Shown here one piece after another: positions 25,401-34,850 of a stretch of 64,000 nucleotides of DNA. This DNA is from Pseudomonadota bacterium (GTDB lineage: Bacteria > Pseudomonadota > Gammaproteobacteria > Steroidobacterales > Steroidobacteraceae). Each line of letters opens with the position of its first letter. Position 1 is the first letter of the stretch. The notes below the pieces were generated by a model. That model worked only from the letters and a program-made list of their open reading frames with translations, searched no databases and was not told the DNA's origin. Both the position numbers and the translations under genes were made by a program. The stretch is from assembly GCA_023417315.1 (NCBI GenBank), contig JAEZFW010000085.1:68136-132135 (forward strand), read 5' to 3'.

Positions 25401-27512
25401 CTACTCGCCGCCGGAGCTGACCTCTGGTTGCGGTTCCGACAGGCTCATCTCGGGTGCGGCGGCACTTGCGCCTGGCGTGACATATTTCTCCAGCCACTGA
25501 CGCTTCGTCTCGTACCAGAAGAGCGAGTTCTGTGGCTTAAGCACCCAGTGGTTCTCGTCGGGGAAGTACACGAATTTGCTCGGTACGCCGCGCACCTGCA
25601 ACGTGTTGAACAACTCGATGCCGTGGTTAACGGGGACGCGCAGATCCTTCTGTCCATGGATCACGAGCGTCGGCGTGCGGAAGTTGCCTGCGCTCATGTG
25701 CGGGGAGTTGCGCTCGAACCGCTCGAAGTCTTCCCAAAATTCTCCGTAACGTTTTTTCTCGGCTCCGTAGTCGCTCGCGTATTGGGTATACGAATTATAG
25801 ACGGCGGCATGCGCAACGAGCGTCTTGAACGGATGCTCGCGACCCAACAGGTAGCTTGCGAGATAGCCACCGTAGCTGCCGCCACCCGCAGCCATGCGAT
25901 CGGCATCGATCCACGGCTGTGCCGCGAACCATTCGGCGGCCTTGATGGTGTCCTGGTACGGCAGCTCGCCCCATTCTTTCGTGATCGAGTCGGTCCACTC
26001 ATGGCCGAAGCCGCTCGAACCGTGGAAGTTATGCCACGCCGTGACGTAGCCCCAGTTCGCGAATACCTGCGCGTTCCATCGCCACTGATACCCATCGGTC
26101 ATTGCGTTGTGCGGACCGCCGTGCAGCAACAGATATAGCGGCCACTTCTTGTCGGGCGTGAAGTTCGGCGGATAGACGATCCACATCTGAACGTCATCGC
26201 CATTGGCGCCTTTATACGTGACGCGTTCGTAACGGCCCCGCGTCAGATTGGCGAGCGCTGCGTCGTTGAAGTCAGTGAGCTTCGTCGCCGTGCCGTTGCG
26301 CGCGATGATGCTGACGAGCGTGGGCGGCTCAACGAAGCTCTGCCGCAATCCGACGATCACAGGTCCGCTACCCGCGACGGCTAGAGAGCTGAAGCTCGGA
26401 TCGCGTGTGATTGCGCGAGGTGTGTCGCCTGAGATGTCGAAGCGATAGATGCGCCGCGTGCCGGCATCGTCGATGGAGCCGAACAACGCATCGGAGCTTG
26501 GCGACCAGACGAGGCCATCTGCAGAGCGATCCCACTCATCGGTGAGTCCACGTGTGCTTCGACTCCGTCGGTCGAACAACATCAACCGCGCTCGGTCGGC
26601 ATAGAACCCTTTGATGACTTGCCTTCGAAAGGCGAGCATCCGTCCGTCTGGACTGTACAAAGGCGAGAAGTCGTCGGCGGAATTGTCTTGAGTGAGGTTG
26701 GTGGGCGTTCCCCCATCGATGGGCATGACGAAGACGTCGAAGTTGGGATCGATGCCGCTCTGATCGACGTCCGCTGCGACCGCGAGCTCGGTGCCATCGG
26801 GCGAGATGTCATAAGCGCTCGTATCGGGCTCCGCGACGTCTAGCGCTAATCCCGAGCCGATGGTTAGCGCCGTCGGTTCACCGCCTGAGATGCTCACCGA
26901 GTACACATGCGTCTCGCGCTCATCCAAAAAGCGGTCCCAGTGTGCGATCCGCGGCTTGTCCCACACTTGTGCGGACATCTTCGGCTCCGCGCGCTCGTTC
27001 ATGCGCGTTTCCATTTCTTTCCAAGTCTTGAGATCCGGCCACACCTGCGACAAGAACGCGATGCGCTTCGAATCCGGAAACCATTTGGGTGCGATCACGC
27101 CCGTGGGCACATTCGTGATTCGTCGCGCCTCGCCGCCGTCCACGGGAATGACATAAAGCTGCGCCTGTTCGTCTTCATTGCGCTTCGAGACGAATGCGAT
27201 GAGCTGACCGTCCGGGCTCCACGCGGGAGAGTTGTCGCTTGCATCGCCGCTCGTGAGCTGCCGTGCGCGTCCGGGCTTCGTGGGTACGAGCCACAAATCG
27301 GTATTCGCTTTGTTTTCTGGGATGTCGTAACTCGTTACGGGGACGACCGCAACCCGGCCATCGGGCGAAATCGCAGGATCGCCCAAACGCTTCAGACCCC
27401 ACATCGCCTCCGCTGAGTAAGGCTGGTCTTGCGCGGTCGCGCTCGCACTCGCAAGACACAACAGTAATGCGACGATTTGCGCACGTGTCGTTCTCATGTG
27501 AGTAAATGTCAT
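25401..27512 (-). CDS. Secreted S9-family prolyl oligopeptidase-type peptidase
   Basis: A 703-aa serine peptidase of the DPP IV / acylaminoacyl-peptidase type. The signal peptide (AQIVALLLCLASASATAQ) is followed by a WD40-like beta-propeller (about 30-430; repeated SPDG units) and a C-terminal alpha/beta-hydrolase domain with the oxyanion motif LHGGPHNAM, nucleophile Ser546 in GGGSYGGYLASY and the catalytic His in DENHWVL. ATG at 27512 has GAGG seven bases upstream; a second ATG lies five codons later. Likely periplasmic peptide degradation. Confidence 0.92.
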   Translation of the reverse strand: MTFTHMRTTRAQIVALLLCLASASATAQDQPYSAEAMWGLKRLGDPAISPDGRVAVVPVTSYDIPENKANTDLWLVPTKPGRARQLTSGDASDNSPAWSPDGQLIAFVSKRNEDEQAQLYVIPVDGGEARRITNVPTGVIAPKWFPDSKRIAFLSQVWPDLKTWKEMETRMNERAEPKMSAQVWDKPRIAHWDRFLDERETHVYSVSISGGEPTALTIGSGLALDVAEPDTSAYDISPDGTELAVAADVDQSGIDPNFDVFVMPIDGGTPTNLTQDNSADDFSPLYSPDGRMLAFRRQVIKGFYADRARLMLFDRRSRSTRGLTDEWDRSADGLVWSPSSDALFGSIDDAGTRRIYRFDISGDTPRAITRDPSFSSLAVAGSGPVIVGLRQSFVEPPTLVSIIARNGTATKLTDFNDAALANLTRGRYERVTYKGANGDDVQMWIVYPPNFTPDKKWPLYLLLHGGPHNAMTDGYQWRWNAQVFANWGYVTAWHNFHGSSGFGHEWTDSITKEWGELPYQDTIKAAEWFAAQPWIDADRMAAGGGSYGGYLASYLLGREHPFKTLVAHAAVYNSYTQYASDYGAEKKRYGEFWEDFERFERNSPHMSAGNFRTPTLVIHGQKDLRVPVNHGIELFNTLQVRGVPSKFVYFPDENHWVLKPQNSLFWYETKRQWLEKYVTPGASAAAPEMSLSEPQPEVSSGGE

Positions 27513-27704
27513 GATCGATCCTCGAGAGGTGTCGTCGTTTTCACTTCGCTCGCTGCAGCGCACTGCGTAAGCTGAGAAGTGGGTCCATTTCTCGACCACA
27601 AGCCGCACGTACACTCTGCGCCTCACGATCGAACGGTCCTGTTTCGTTCAGGATATGTCAGCTTCGTATCGCTTCGCGAGTTGACACTGAACGAGCGCTC
27701 CGCC

Positions 27705-28568
27705 ATGAGGTATTCAGTGATTCACGCCAAGCATCGCAATCGTCTTCCGCTTCCCCAACCGGCCGTCATTCACGTTCGTCGCTCGTACGCCGAATCGCGT
27801 TGCGGGCAGATCCATCTGTGGACCGCTTACCCATCAGGCGGCGGCTTCGACGAACGCACGCCGATCGTCTGTCTGCACCACAGCGGCGGATCGGGTCGCC
27901 TGTTCGGTCCGATGCTGAAGGAGCTCGGGAACGATCGCAGCATCTATGCTCCGGATCTTCCTGGCCATGGCAGTTCCGATCCGGCCGGTAGCAGAGCGAA
28001 TGTAGCCGACCTGGCGGGAGCGATTGGCGATTTCGTCGACGGGCTGCGCCTGCGTCAGGTCGATGTGTTCGGATATCAGCTTGGCGCCGCGATCGCAGCC
28101 GAGCTTGCGATCGCTCGTCCTCAACAGATCCGCCGCGTCATGCTTTGGGGCGTGCCATCGTACAGCGCCCAGGATCGAGTCACGTTACTGCAGAATCCCA
28201 CTGCGCTCGGTAGCCGCGAAGACGGCAGCGATGTCATCGAGGAATGGCGTCGTACGCTCGAGCGTCGCGGCCCGGGTGTGCCGACGACCGCTTTGGCGGA
28301 AGAGTTCGGCGATCGCCTGCGTTCCGGCCTGCATGGCGTCAAGGCACTCGCAGCCGCGTTGGATTACGCGCCGAGCGAGCGACTGCCGCTCGTAAAGCAA
28401 CCCACGCTCGTGCTGCGGCTCAAAGACGAGTTCTGGGAGCAGGCTCCGCGTGTGCGCGGCGCGCTCTCGAATGGTTCGCTGCTCGACCTGTCCGATTATG
28501 GCCAAGGTTTCTTGAGCGCCGCGCCGAGTCGATTCGCCTCGATCGCGCGCGAATTCCTCGATCGCTAG
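27705..28568 (+). CDS. Alpha/beta-hydrolase-fold protein lacking the catalytic nucleophile
   Basis: A 287-aa protein with a clear alpha/beta-hydrolase fold: the oxyanion strand CLHHSGGSG, DLPGHGSSDPA, and the nucleophile elbow. The elbow reads VFGYQLGAAIAAELA, with Gln125 where the Ser of G-x-S-x-G should be. The C-terminal catalytic His also seems replaced (DYGQGFLSAAP where hydrolases have GHFL). It therefore probably does not hydrolyse esters; binding, lyase or signalling roles are possible. The start at 27705 was chosen because the open frame upstream has no similarity. It is divergent from the S9 peptidase. Confidence 0.75.
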   Translation: MRYSVIHAKHRNRLPLPQPAVIHVRRSYAESRCGQIHLWTAYPSGGGFDERTPIVCLHHSGGSGRLFGPMLKELGNDRSIYAPDLPGHGSSDPAGSRANVADLAGAIGDFVDGLRLRQVDVFGYQLGAAIAAELAIARPQQIRRVMLWGVPSYSAQDRVTLLQNPTALGSREDGSDVIEEWRRTLERRGPGVPTTALAEEFGDRLRSGLHGVKALAAALDYAPSERLPLVKQPTLVLRLKDEFWEQAPRVRGALSNGSLLDLSDYGQGFLSAAPSRFASIAREFLDR

Positions 28569-28588
28569 CGAGAGAAGGAGAAAGCGGA

Positions 28589-28684
28589 CCGGGGATAGGG
28601 TCAGAGAACGCAAACCCCTGCTTCGAAGCGCGCGGTAGCGCTCTGACTATCCCCTATCCCCTATCCCCGATCCCCTATCCCCCT
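28589..28684. repeat. Inverted tandem-repeat element J (GGGGATA arms)
   Basis: Left arm 28589-28606 is short (GGGGATAGGGTCAGAG). Right arm 28641-28684 begins CTCTGACTATCCCC and carries five CCCCTAT-type units. The spacer is about 34 bp. It shares the GTCAGAG inner boundary with element C. It lies between the convergent hydrolase and membrane-protein genes. Confidence 0.7.
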
Positions 28685-28688
28685 TCCG

Positions 28689-29096
28689 TCAGACTCCCCT
28701 GTGCCACGTCCACGCGCACGCGAGCCCGACACCTAGGGCAGTCGTGGCCCATCGGGATGTCACCAGTACACCCGACCGAACATCGAGCGTTCGTGCGAGC
28801 ACCAGACTTGCGACCGGCGGGAAGGCGAGTGCGGCCCAGCATAGGGCACCGAACGCGAGACCTCGCATCCACCAGCGGCCGTCGGTGAGCGCGGCGAGTC
28901 CCCAACTTAGCCAGAACAAGAACGCGAGCGCGATTCCCGCAATCATGTGCAGGAGCGCCTCCGAGATCGGCGGCTCCGCGTTCTTGACCGGCTGCGAGCC
29001 GCGCCACATGGCGACCGCGCCCCACAGCGCAGAGTGCGTAAGCACGCTGATGAGCCCGCTCAACGATCCCGTCAACAACAGTTGCGTCAGGTTCAT
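28689..29096 (-). CDS. Small polytopic membrane protein, unknown function
   Basis: A 135-aa protein with about four hydrophobic segments (LLLTGSLSGLISVLTHSALWG, HMIAGIALAFLFWLSWGLAAL, LAFGALCWAALAFPPVASLVLA, TTALGVGLACAW). I do not recognise the family. The start codon overlaps the stop of the aminotransferase gene (TGATG), so it is translationally coupled to it and may act with it. Confidence 0.7.
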   Translation of the reverse strand: MNLTQLLLTGSLSGLISVLTHSALWGAVAMWRGSQPVKNAEPPISEALLHMIAGIALAFLFWLSWGLAALTDGRWWMRGLAFGALCWAALAFPPVASLVLARTLDVRSGVLVTSRWATTALGVGLACAWTWHRGV

Positions 29097-30430
29097 CAGA
29101 GCTTCAGTGCGCGATCCAAACCTTGGAGGAGCTTCTCGACTTCATCGTGCGAGTTGAAGATGTGCAGCGATATGCGCACGGCGCCAAGCTCGGATCCAGG
29201 CCACTCGAGGCCGCGCACGAACACCCGATGACCTTTCGCGAGCGAACTTGCCAGGTCCGCGCCGGAGTGCTTCGACGATCGCAGGGTGAGAATTCCCGCC
29301 CACAGTCCCGGCCGTGCAGGCGTCAAAAGCTCTGCGTTACTCAACTGCTGCAGTCGCAATCGCGCATAGATTGCCAGCTCACGAATGCGCGCTTCGATCT
29401 TGCTGCGTCCAATCTGCTGCTGAAATTCAAGCGCGGATTCCACACCGCGCAAAGCTGGCCACAGCGTCGGCACGCTGTTGCCCAATTTGTGCAACGCCGC
29501 CGGCACATCCTCATGGCCGATCGATTGCGTCGGCACGAAGATGGGAGGCGAGGCATCGAGCCCTCGCGGTTCGATTGGCCAGAGGCGATCGAGCATCTCG
29601 CGACGCACGTACAAGAAGCCCGTGCCGTGCGATCCGGCGAGCCATTTGTGGAACGACCCGGCATAGAAATCGCAGCCGAGATCGCGCAGTTGGAAATCGA
29701 GCATGCCGACTGCCTGCGCTCCATCCACGACGGTCGCGATGTTTCTTTGCTTGGCGAACTGACACAAGTCTGCGACCGGCAGAAGCGCCCCGTCCGAATA
29801 CTGAACATGCGAGAACGCGAACATTTTCGTGCGTTCAGTCGTCGCGCCTGCAAACAGTCCCAGCGCTTGTTCGGGACCGTTCAGAGGTGCGGGCAGGTCG
29901 ATCTGTTTGATGATGACGCCGCGGCGGCGCGCCATCACCAACCAAGGTGTGAGAGCGGAAGGATGTTCTCGCGATGTCGTCAAGATCTCATCACCTGCAT
30001 TGAGATCCAGCCCACCTGCAACGAAACTGAGTGCTTCGCCCGCACCGCGCGTGAAGCAGATCTCTTCGGCATCGCATCCCAAGAATGCACTGAAGCGGGT
30101 CGCAAGTCGGGTCGTTTCCGTGGACCAATAGCCAGGCGCGCGCGTCGTTGCGAGACCGAAGCTCTGTGCTTCACGCGCGCGGTATTCGGACGCCATGGCG
30201 GCCCGCACTGTCGGCCCCGCGCTCGCAACGTCGAGGTAAGCGAGCTGTGGCTCGAGAACAGGTTGAGTTCGAACCCATTGCCACAGCTCGCGCGACGATG
30301 ACGGAATCGTGCCGTTCTGAGCGAGGCTTGCGGTTGAGGTCAGGGAGGCGACGCCAGCGGCGGCAGTCAGGACGTCGCGGCGGGTCAAGGAATCGGGCAT
30401 AGAACAGGACGCAGGTTTCTCGGCGGTCAT
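29096..30430 (-). CDS. Tat-exported class V aminotransferase (isopenicillin-N-epimerase / cysteine-desulfurase-like)
   Basis: PLP enzyme of fold type I, about 444 aa. An N-terminal twin-arginine signal is clear (SLTRRDVLTAAAGVASLTSTASLAQ). The PLP Lys lies in GSFHKWLAGSHGTGFLYVRR, and the Asp that binds the pyridine nitrogen is in TVVDGAQAVG. The active-site Cys loop of cysteine desulfurases is not evident, so an epimerase or lyase role is as likely. The start is uncertain: ATG at 30430 is used, with alternatives at 30400 and 30496; none has a good ribosome site. It is coupled to the downstream small membrane protein. Confidence 0.83.
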   Translation of the reverse strand: MTAEKPASCSMPDSLTRRDVLTAAAGVASLTSTASLAQNGTIPSSSRELWQWVRTQPVLEPQLAYLDVASAGPTVRAAMASEYRAREAQSFGLATTRAPGYWSTETTRLATRFSAFLGCDAEEICFTRGAGEALSFVAGGLDLNAGDEILTTSREHPSALTPWLVMARRRGVIIKQIDLPAPLNGPEQALGLFAGATTERTKMFAFSHVQYSDGALLPVADLCQFAKQRNIATVVDGAQAVGMLDFQLRDLGCDFYAGSFHKWLAGSHGTGFLYVRREMLDRLWPIEPRGLDASPPIFVPTQSIGHEDVPAALHKLGNSVPTLWPALRGVESALEFQQQIGRSKIEARIRELAIYARLRLQQLSNAELLTPARPGLWAGILTLRSSKHSGADLASSLAKGHRVFVRGLEWPGSELGAVRISLHIFNSHDEVEKLLQGLDRALKL

Positions 30431-30598
30431 TGACCCGGGATTATCGCAGGTTGCATCGCTGCTCGGGCGGGTTGTCATCGCCGACAGGCGGCGCATCGTG
30501 TGCCAACCGGTGCTCGCGACGATGGCGCTGCAAGACCTGAGACCGCATTCCTGCTACCGTAGCGTTACTACGAAACGGGCAAATAAGCCTATCCATCG

Positions 30599-32131
30599 AT
30601 GTCTCACGATTACTTGGAACGCATCCTCAAGGCGCGCGTCTACGACGTCGCGATCGAGTCTCCTCTCGAAGCCGCTCCGCGATTGAGCCGGCGCATCGGC
30701 AATCACGTGCTGTTCAAGCGCGAGGACCTCCAAGCTGTCTTTTCGTTCAAGCTTCGAGGTGCGTACAACAAGATCGCGCACTTGTCGGACACCGCGGCCC
30801 AGCGCGGCGTGATCTGCGCATCCGCCGGCAATCACGCACAAGGAGTCGCGCTCGCGGCCAAGCGTCGGGGAATTCCGGCGACCATCGTGATGCCTCAAAC
30901 CACGCCGCGCATCAAAGTGCAGGCGGTCATCGATCTTGGCGGCGAAGCTGTTCTACATGGAGACGATTACGATCAGGCGTATGAGCACGCGTTGACGCTT
31001 GCGAGAGATCGCCAGCTGACTTTCATACATCCGTTCGACGATCCGGATGTGATCGCTGGGCAGGGAACGATTGGAATGGAGATCCTTCGACAGTATTCAG
31101 GCGATGAGATCGACGCGATCTTCATCGCGGTTGGCGGTGGCGGGCTGATCGCCGGTATCAGCGCGTACGTGAAGTATCTGTTCCCAAAGATTCGCATCAT
31201 CGGCGTCGAACCTGACGATTCCGATGCGATGTATCGATCGCTTCAGAAGGGCAGCCGGGTGACGCTCGATCGCGTCGGGATCTTCGCCGACGGCGTCGCC
31301 GTGCGGCGGGTGGGCGAGGAAACATTCCGTCTCGCGCGTCAGTACGTGGACGAAGTCATCACGGTGAGCACGGACGAGATCTGCGCGGCGATCCAAGACA
31401 TCTTCGAGGACAACCGCACAATCGTGGAGCCTGCCGGCGCGCTCTCGGTCGCAGGCATCAAGCGCTACATCGCCCGCGAGCAATGCCGCAACAAAACGTT
31501 CATTGCGGTCAATTGCGGAGCCAACGTCAATTTCGATCGCTTACGGCATATCGCAGAGCGCGCGGACATCGGCGGTCAACGCGAGGCGCTCATCGCTGTC
31601 GAAATACCCGAGCAGAAGGGCAGCTTCTTGAAATTTTGCGAAGTGCTCGGGCGACGCGGCGTCACCGAGTTCAACTACCGCTTCAACAACGCAGCTTCGG
31701 CACAGCTTTTCGTGGGACTCGCGCTCTCGGAAGGACGCAAAGAGAAAGAGGCTGTCATCGCGGCGCTCAAGCAAGCTGGCTACCCGGTGGTCGACATGAG
31801 CGACAACGAGATGGCGAAGCTGCACGTGCGCTATATGGTGGGCGGACACTCGCAGGGCTTAGACAACGAGCGCTTGTTCCGATTCGAATTCCCAGAACGA
31901 CCCGGCGCATTGCTCAAGTTCCTGCACGCGATCGGCACGCAGTGGAACATTACGTTGTTCCATTATCGCAATCACGGATCCGATTATGGGCGCGTGCTCG
32001 CAGGCATTCAGATTCCACCGCAGGATAATGTCGATTTCGATCTTCATGTGCGCGAGCTGAAGTACGTGTATGCGGAAGAGACGGACAATCCGGCATACCG
32101 AATGTTCTTGGGCAACGGCGTCAAGAAGTAG
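30599..32131 (+). CDS. ilvA: Threonine ammonia-lyase (biosynthetic threonine deaminase)
   Basis: Converts threonine to 2-oxobutyrate, the first step of isoleucine synthesis. At 510 aa it has the full biosynthetic form: a PLP domain with Lys51 (FSFKLRGAYNKIAHL), the Gly loop VGGGGLIAGISAY, and two C-terminal ACT-like regulatory domains (from about 330, EIPEQKGSFLKFCEVLG and FEFPERPGALLKFLHAIG) for isoleucine/valine control. Only one base separates its stop from the convergent kinase gene. Confidence 0.96.
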   Translation: MSHDYLERILKARVYDVAIESPLEAAPRLSRRIGNHVLFKREDLQAVFSFKLRGAYNKIAHLSDTAAQRGVICASAGNHAQGVALAAKRRGIPATIVMPQTTPRIKVQAVIDLGGEAVLHGDDYDQAYEHALTLARDRQLTFIHPFDDPDVIAGQGTIGMEILRQYSGDEIDAIFIAVGGGGLIAGISAYVKYLFPKIRIIGVEPDDSDAMYRSLQKGSRVTLDRVGIFADGVAVRRVGEETFRLARQYVDEVITVSTDEICAAIQDIFEDNRTIVEPAGALSVAGIKRYIAREQCRNKTFIAVNCGANVNFDRLRHIAERADIGGQREALIAVEIPEQKGSFLKFCEVLGRRGVTEFNYRFNNAASAQLFVGLALSEGRKEKEAVIAALKQAGYPVVDMSDNEMAKLHVRYMVGGHSQGLDNERLFRFEFPERPGALLKFLHAIGTQWNITLFHYRNHGSDYGRVLAGIQIPPQDNVDFDLHVRELKYVYAEETDNPAYRMFLGNGVKK

Positions 32132-32132
32132 G

Positions 32133-34769
32133 TTAGGGCGCGCCGATGCGCGCCAATGCCTCTCGCGTTCGACTCGTGATCGAGGCATGCGCTCCTTGCG
32201 ATTTTTCCAGGATCGGCAAACTGTGTCGCAGGTGCGGCTCGGCTTCGCCCGTGCGCCCCGTCGCAAGCAGGACACGACCGAGCGAGCTGCGTGCGCTCGC
32301 GACCTGCGCGCTGTCTGCGGGCAAGAACTTGACGGCCATGTCGATCGCATCGCGCAGCGTCCGTTCTGCGCTCCTGAAGTCTCCGCGTTCCAATTGCGTA
32401 CGCCCGATGTGTGCGAGCGCCGAGGCGACGTAGGGGTGTTCGGCAGGCAAGGCCTGTCGAAAGATCGCGAGCGCCGATTCGAGATCGCGTTGCGCCGCAT
32501 CGTATTCGCCCTTGTCGATCCGGACGATCGCGAGGCTCACGAGATCATGCCCGACATACGAGTGCGATTCGCCCCGCGCGGCCCGGTTCGCCTGGACGGC
32601 CCCGACTAACACGGCTTCCGCGCGCTGCAAGTCGCCCTTGCGATGCAGAAAGCGTCCGTAGTTACTGAGCGCGTCCAGCGTCTCTGGATGGGTCTCGCCC
32701 AAAATCTTTCGCAGTAATGTGGTCGATTCCTCGTACAGCGGCTCTGCTTGGCTGAGATCTCCAAGCATGTGGGTCATCACGGCGAGGTTGTGCAGATGCA
32801 TCGCCACTTGAGGATGGTCGCGGCCCAGAACATCGCGATCGATAGCGAGTGCCGTGCGATAGAGACGTCCGGCTTCGGCATAGTTGCCGCGGTACGAGTG
32901 CAGATTGGCGAGCTCGTTGATGACGGAGGCTGCTGCCGCCGTGCGCTCTTGCCCATGAGCCCGATAGATCTCGATGCTCTCTTGAAACAACGCTTCGGCA
33001 TCGTTCAATTCGCCTCGTCGCTGCGCGAGCTTCGCTCGACTCGAAAGAGTCGGTCCCGTCTCCAAGGCTGTGAGACCCGCAAGCTTTCGTTGCATTGCCA
33101 AGCCTTCGTCGAGCAACTCTTGCGCGCGCTCGAGCGCGCCTTGTTCGAGTAGGGCATCGCCAAGCGCAACCTTCGCTATCGCGACCTGCAAGTGCTCTGG
33201 CCCGTAGATCGCGACTCGCGAGGCAAGCGCGTCCTCGAGGATCGCAACTGAATCGGGATACAAACCCAAGCTCTTGTACACACGGCCGATCGTCTCGAGC
33301 AGGGTCGCTCGAGTATCCGGTTGATCGGTAAGCCCCGTGCTTACGCGCCGGGCGCCCACATCGAGCAGCTCGCGCGCAGTGACTTGATTGCCGCGACTCT
33401 TGGATGGATCAGAAAGCTCGAATAGCTCGACGAGGAAGGAGGAGACTTGCTCGGCGCGCGTACGCTCGGCTTGCGCTGTGTCGCGCTCCTGCGCGATTCG
33501 TTGTGCCTGCAGGTAGGTGATCGTGGCGAACGTGGCGAGCGTTGCGACGGCGGCGCTCGCGACAACGACGGGCAGCGTGTGACGTCGGATGAACTTGCCT
33601 GCTCGATAAGTCCAGGTATCGGAGGTGGCGATCACCGGCATGCCTTGCAGATGCCGCTCCAGATCGCTCGCAAGCTGTTCCGCGGAGCCATAACGGCGCG
33701 CTGGATCCTTGCGCATCGCGAGCATGACGATATTGTCTAGATCGCCACGCAGGTCCTTCTGCAATCTCGCGGGCGTCGTCGAGCGACACGCAGCGATATC
33801 ATCGAGGAGCTCCGGAGAGGCGCGCAGTGTTTGTGACAGCATTGCGCTCGGAAGCTGGGGATCTTGCTCCGAGACGAGGCGCTCCATGTCGCTCAATGTG
33901 CTGCCAGCGAAGTCGAAGGGCTTGCGACCGGCAAGCAATTCGTAGAGCAAGAGGCCGAGCACATAGATATCGCTCGCGGTCGTAATCGTCTCGCCGCGAA
34001 TTTGCTCGGGGCTCGCGTGCGTCGGCGTCATCACGCGATAGCCAAAATGGGTGACCGCAAGCGTGCTCGCGTTTTGCCGCGTGTCCAGGAGCTTGGCGAT
34101 ACCGAAGTCGAGCAGTTTTGGCTCACCGTCTTGCGTGATCAGGATGTTGTTGGGTTTGAGATCGCGATGCACGACGAGGTTCTGGTGCGCGTAGTGCACT
34201 GTCGCGCAGACCTGCTGAAACAGCCGAATGCGCGCATCGAGGCGCAGTCGACGCCGGTCGCAATACACATCGATCGGCTCACCGTCGATGTATTCGAGCA
34301 CTAGGTACGGTGTTCCGTCCGAGGCGCGGCCGCCATCCAGCAGGCGTGCGATATGAGGATGCTGCAGGGAGGCCAGGATCTGCCGCTCCATGCGCAATCG
34401 GCTGTGCACTTGGCCAGAGAGCACGCCGGCACGTACGAGCTTGATCGCGACGCGCTGCTCATATTCCTCATCGGCTCGCTCCGCGAGCCAGACGTCTCCC
34501 ATCCCACCGGAGCCGAGCTTGCGAACGAATCGATACGGGCCGAGCCGTTGTCCGGCGAGAGCGGTGTCGCCTGCGATGTCCAAGTCGGCATCGTCAGAAA
34601 CGGTGTGCCAGGAGCGTGTTTGTTTATCGGGGTGTTCGAGCACCTCGAGCGCTCGCGACATGAGCCACTCATCCGACTCGCACATCTTGCGAATGAAGCC
34701 GATGCGCTCTGCCGGGCTGAGCGCCTGGGCTCTCTTCACGAGTTCCTCGACTGTCACGGGGTCGCTCAT
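32133..34769 (-). CDS. Transmembrane Ser/Thr protein kinase with C-terminal TPR array
   Basis: An 878-aa Hanks-type kinase. The order is: short N-terminal helical region; kinase domain (about 78-350) with GSGGMGDVW, Lys110 (VAIK), HRDLKPNN (Asp203) and DFG (Asp221), all intact; one membrane helix (near 400, VVVASAAVATLATFATI); then about ten tetratricopeptide repeats of the kinesin-light-chain type to the end. The TPR part is predicted periplasmic. The ATG at 34769 (MSDPVTVEEL) is preferred to a TTG three codons upstream. Partners are unknown; no phosphatase gene is adjacent. Confidence 0.92.
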   Translation of the reverse strand: MSDPVTVEELVKRAQALSPAERIGFIRKMCESDEWLMSRALEVLEHPDKQTRSWHTVSDDADLDIAGDTALAGQRLGPYRFVRKLGSGGMGDVWLAERADEEYEQRVAIKLVRAGVLSGQVHSRLRMERQILASLQHPHIARLLDGGRASDGTPYLVLEYIDGEPIDVYCDRRRLRLDARIRLFQQVCATVHYAHQNLVVHRDLKPNNILITQDGEPKLLDFGIAKLLDTRQNASTLAVTHFGYRVMTPTHASPEQIRGETITTASDIYVLGLLLYELLAGRKPFDFAGSTLSDMERLVSEQDPQLPSAMLSQTLRASPELLDDIAACRSTTPARLQKDLRGDLDNIVMLAMRKDPARRYGSAEQLASDLERHLQGMPVIATSDTWTYRAGKFIRRHTLPVVVASAAVATLATFATITYLQAQRIAQERDTAQAERTRAEQVSSFLVELFELSDPSKSRGNQVTARELLDVGARRVSTGLTDQPDTRATLLETIGRVYKSLGLYPDSVAILEDALASRVAIYGPEHLQVAIAKVALGDALLEQGALERAQELLDEGLAMQRKLAGLTALETGPTLSSRAKLAQRRGELNDAEALFQESIEIYRAHGQERTAAAASVINELANLHSYRGNYAEAGRLYRTALAIDRDVLGRDHPQVAMHLHNLAVMTHMLGDLSQAEPLYEESTTLLRKILGETHPETLDALSNYGRFLHRKGDLQRAEAVLVGAVQANRAARGESHSYVGHDLVSLAIVRIDKGEYDAAQRDLESALAIFRQALPAEHPYVASALAHIGRTQLERGDFRSAERTLRDAIDMAVKFLPADSAQVASARSSLGRVLLATGRTGEAEPHLRHSLPILEKSQGAHASITSRTREALARIGAP

Positions 34770-34850
34770 GCGCGGCAATGATGCATCAGCAACAGCCGAC
34801 CGTGTAATAATGAAATTGGCACTATATGCCTAAAAACGAGGGACTAACCC

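Noticed and set aside
34821..34835. TGGCAC resembling a sigma-54 -24 element before the Lys-rich gene
   Set aside because: No GC at the required -12 spacing.
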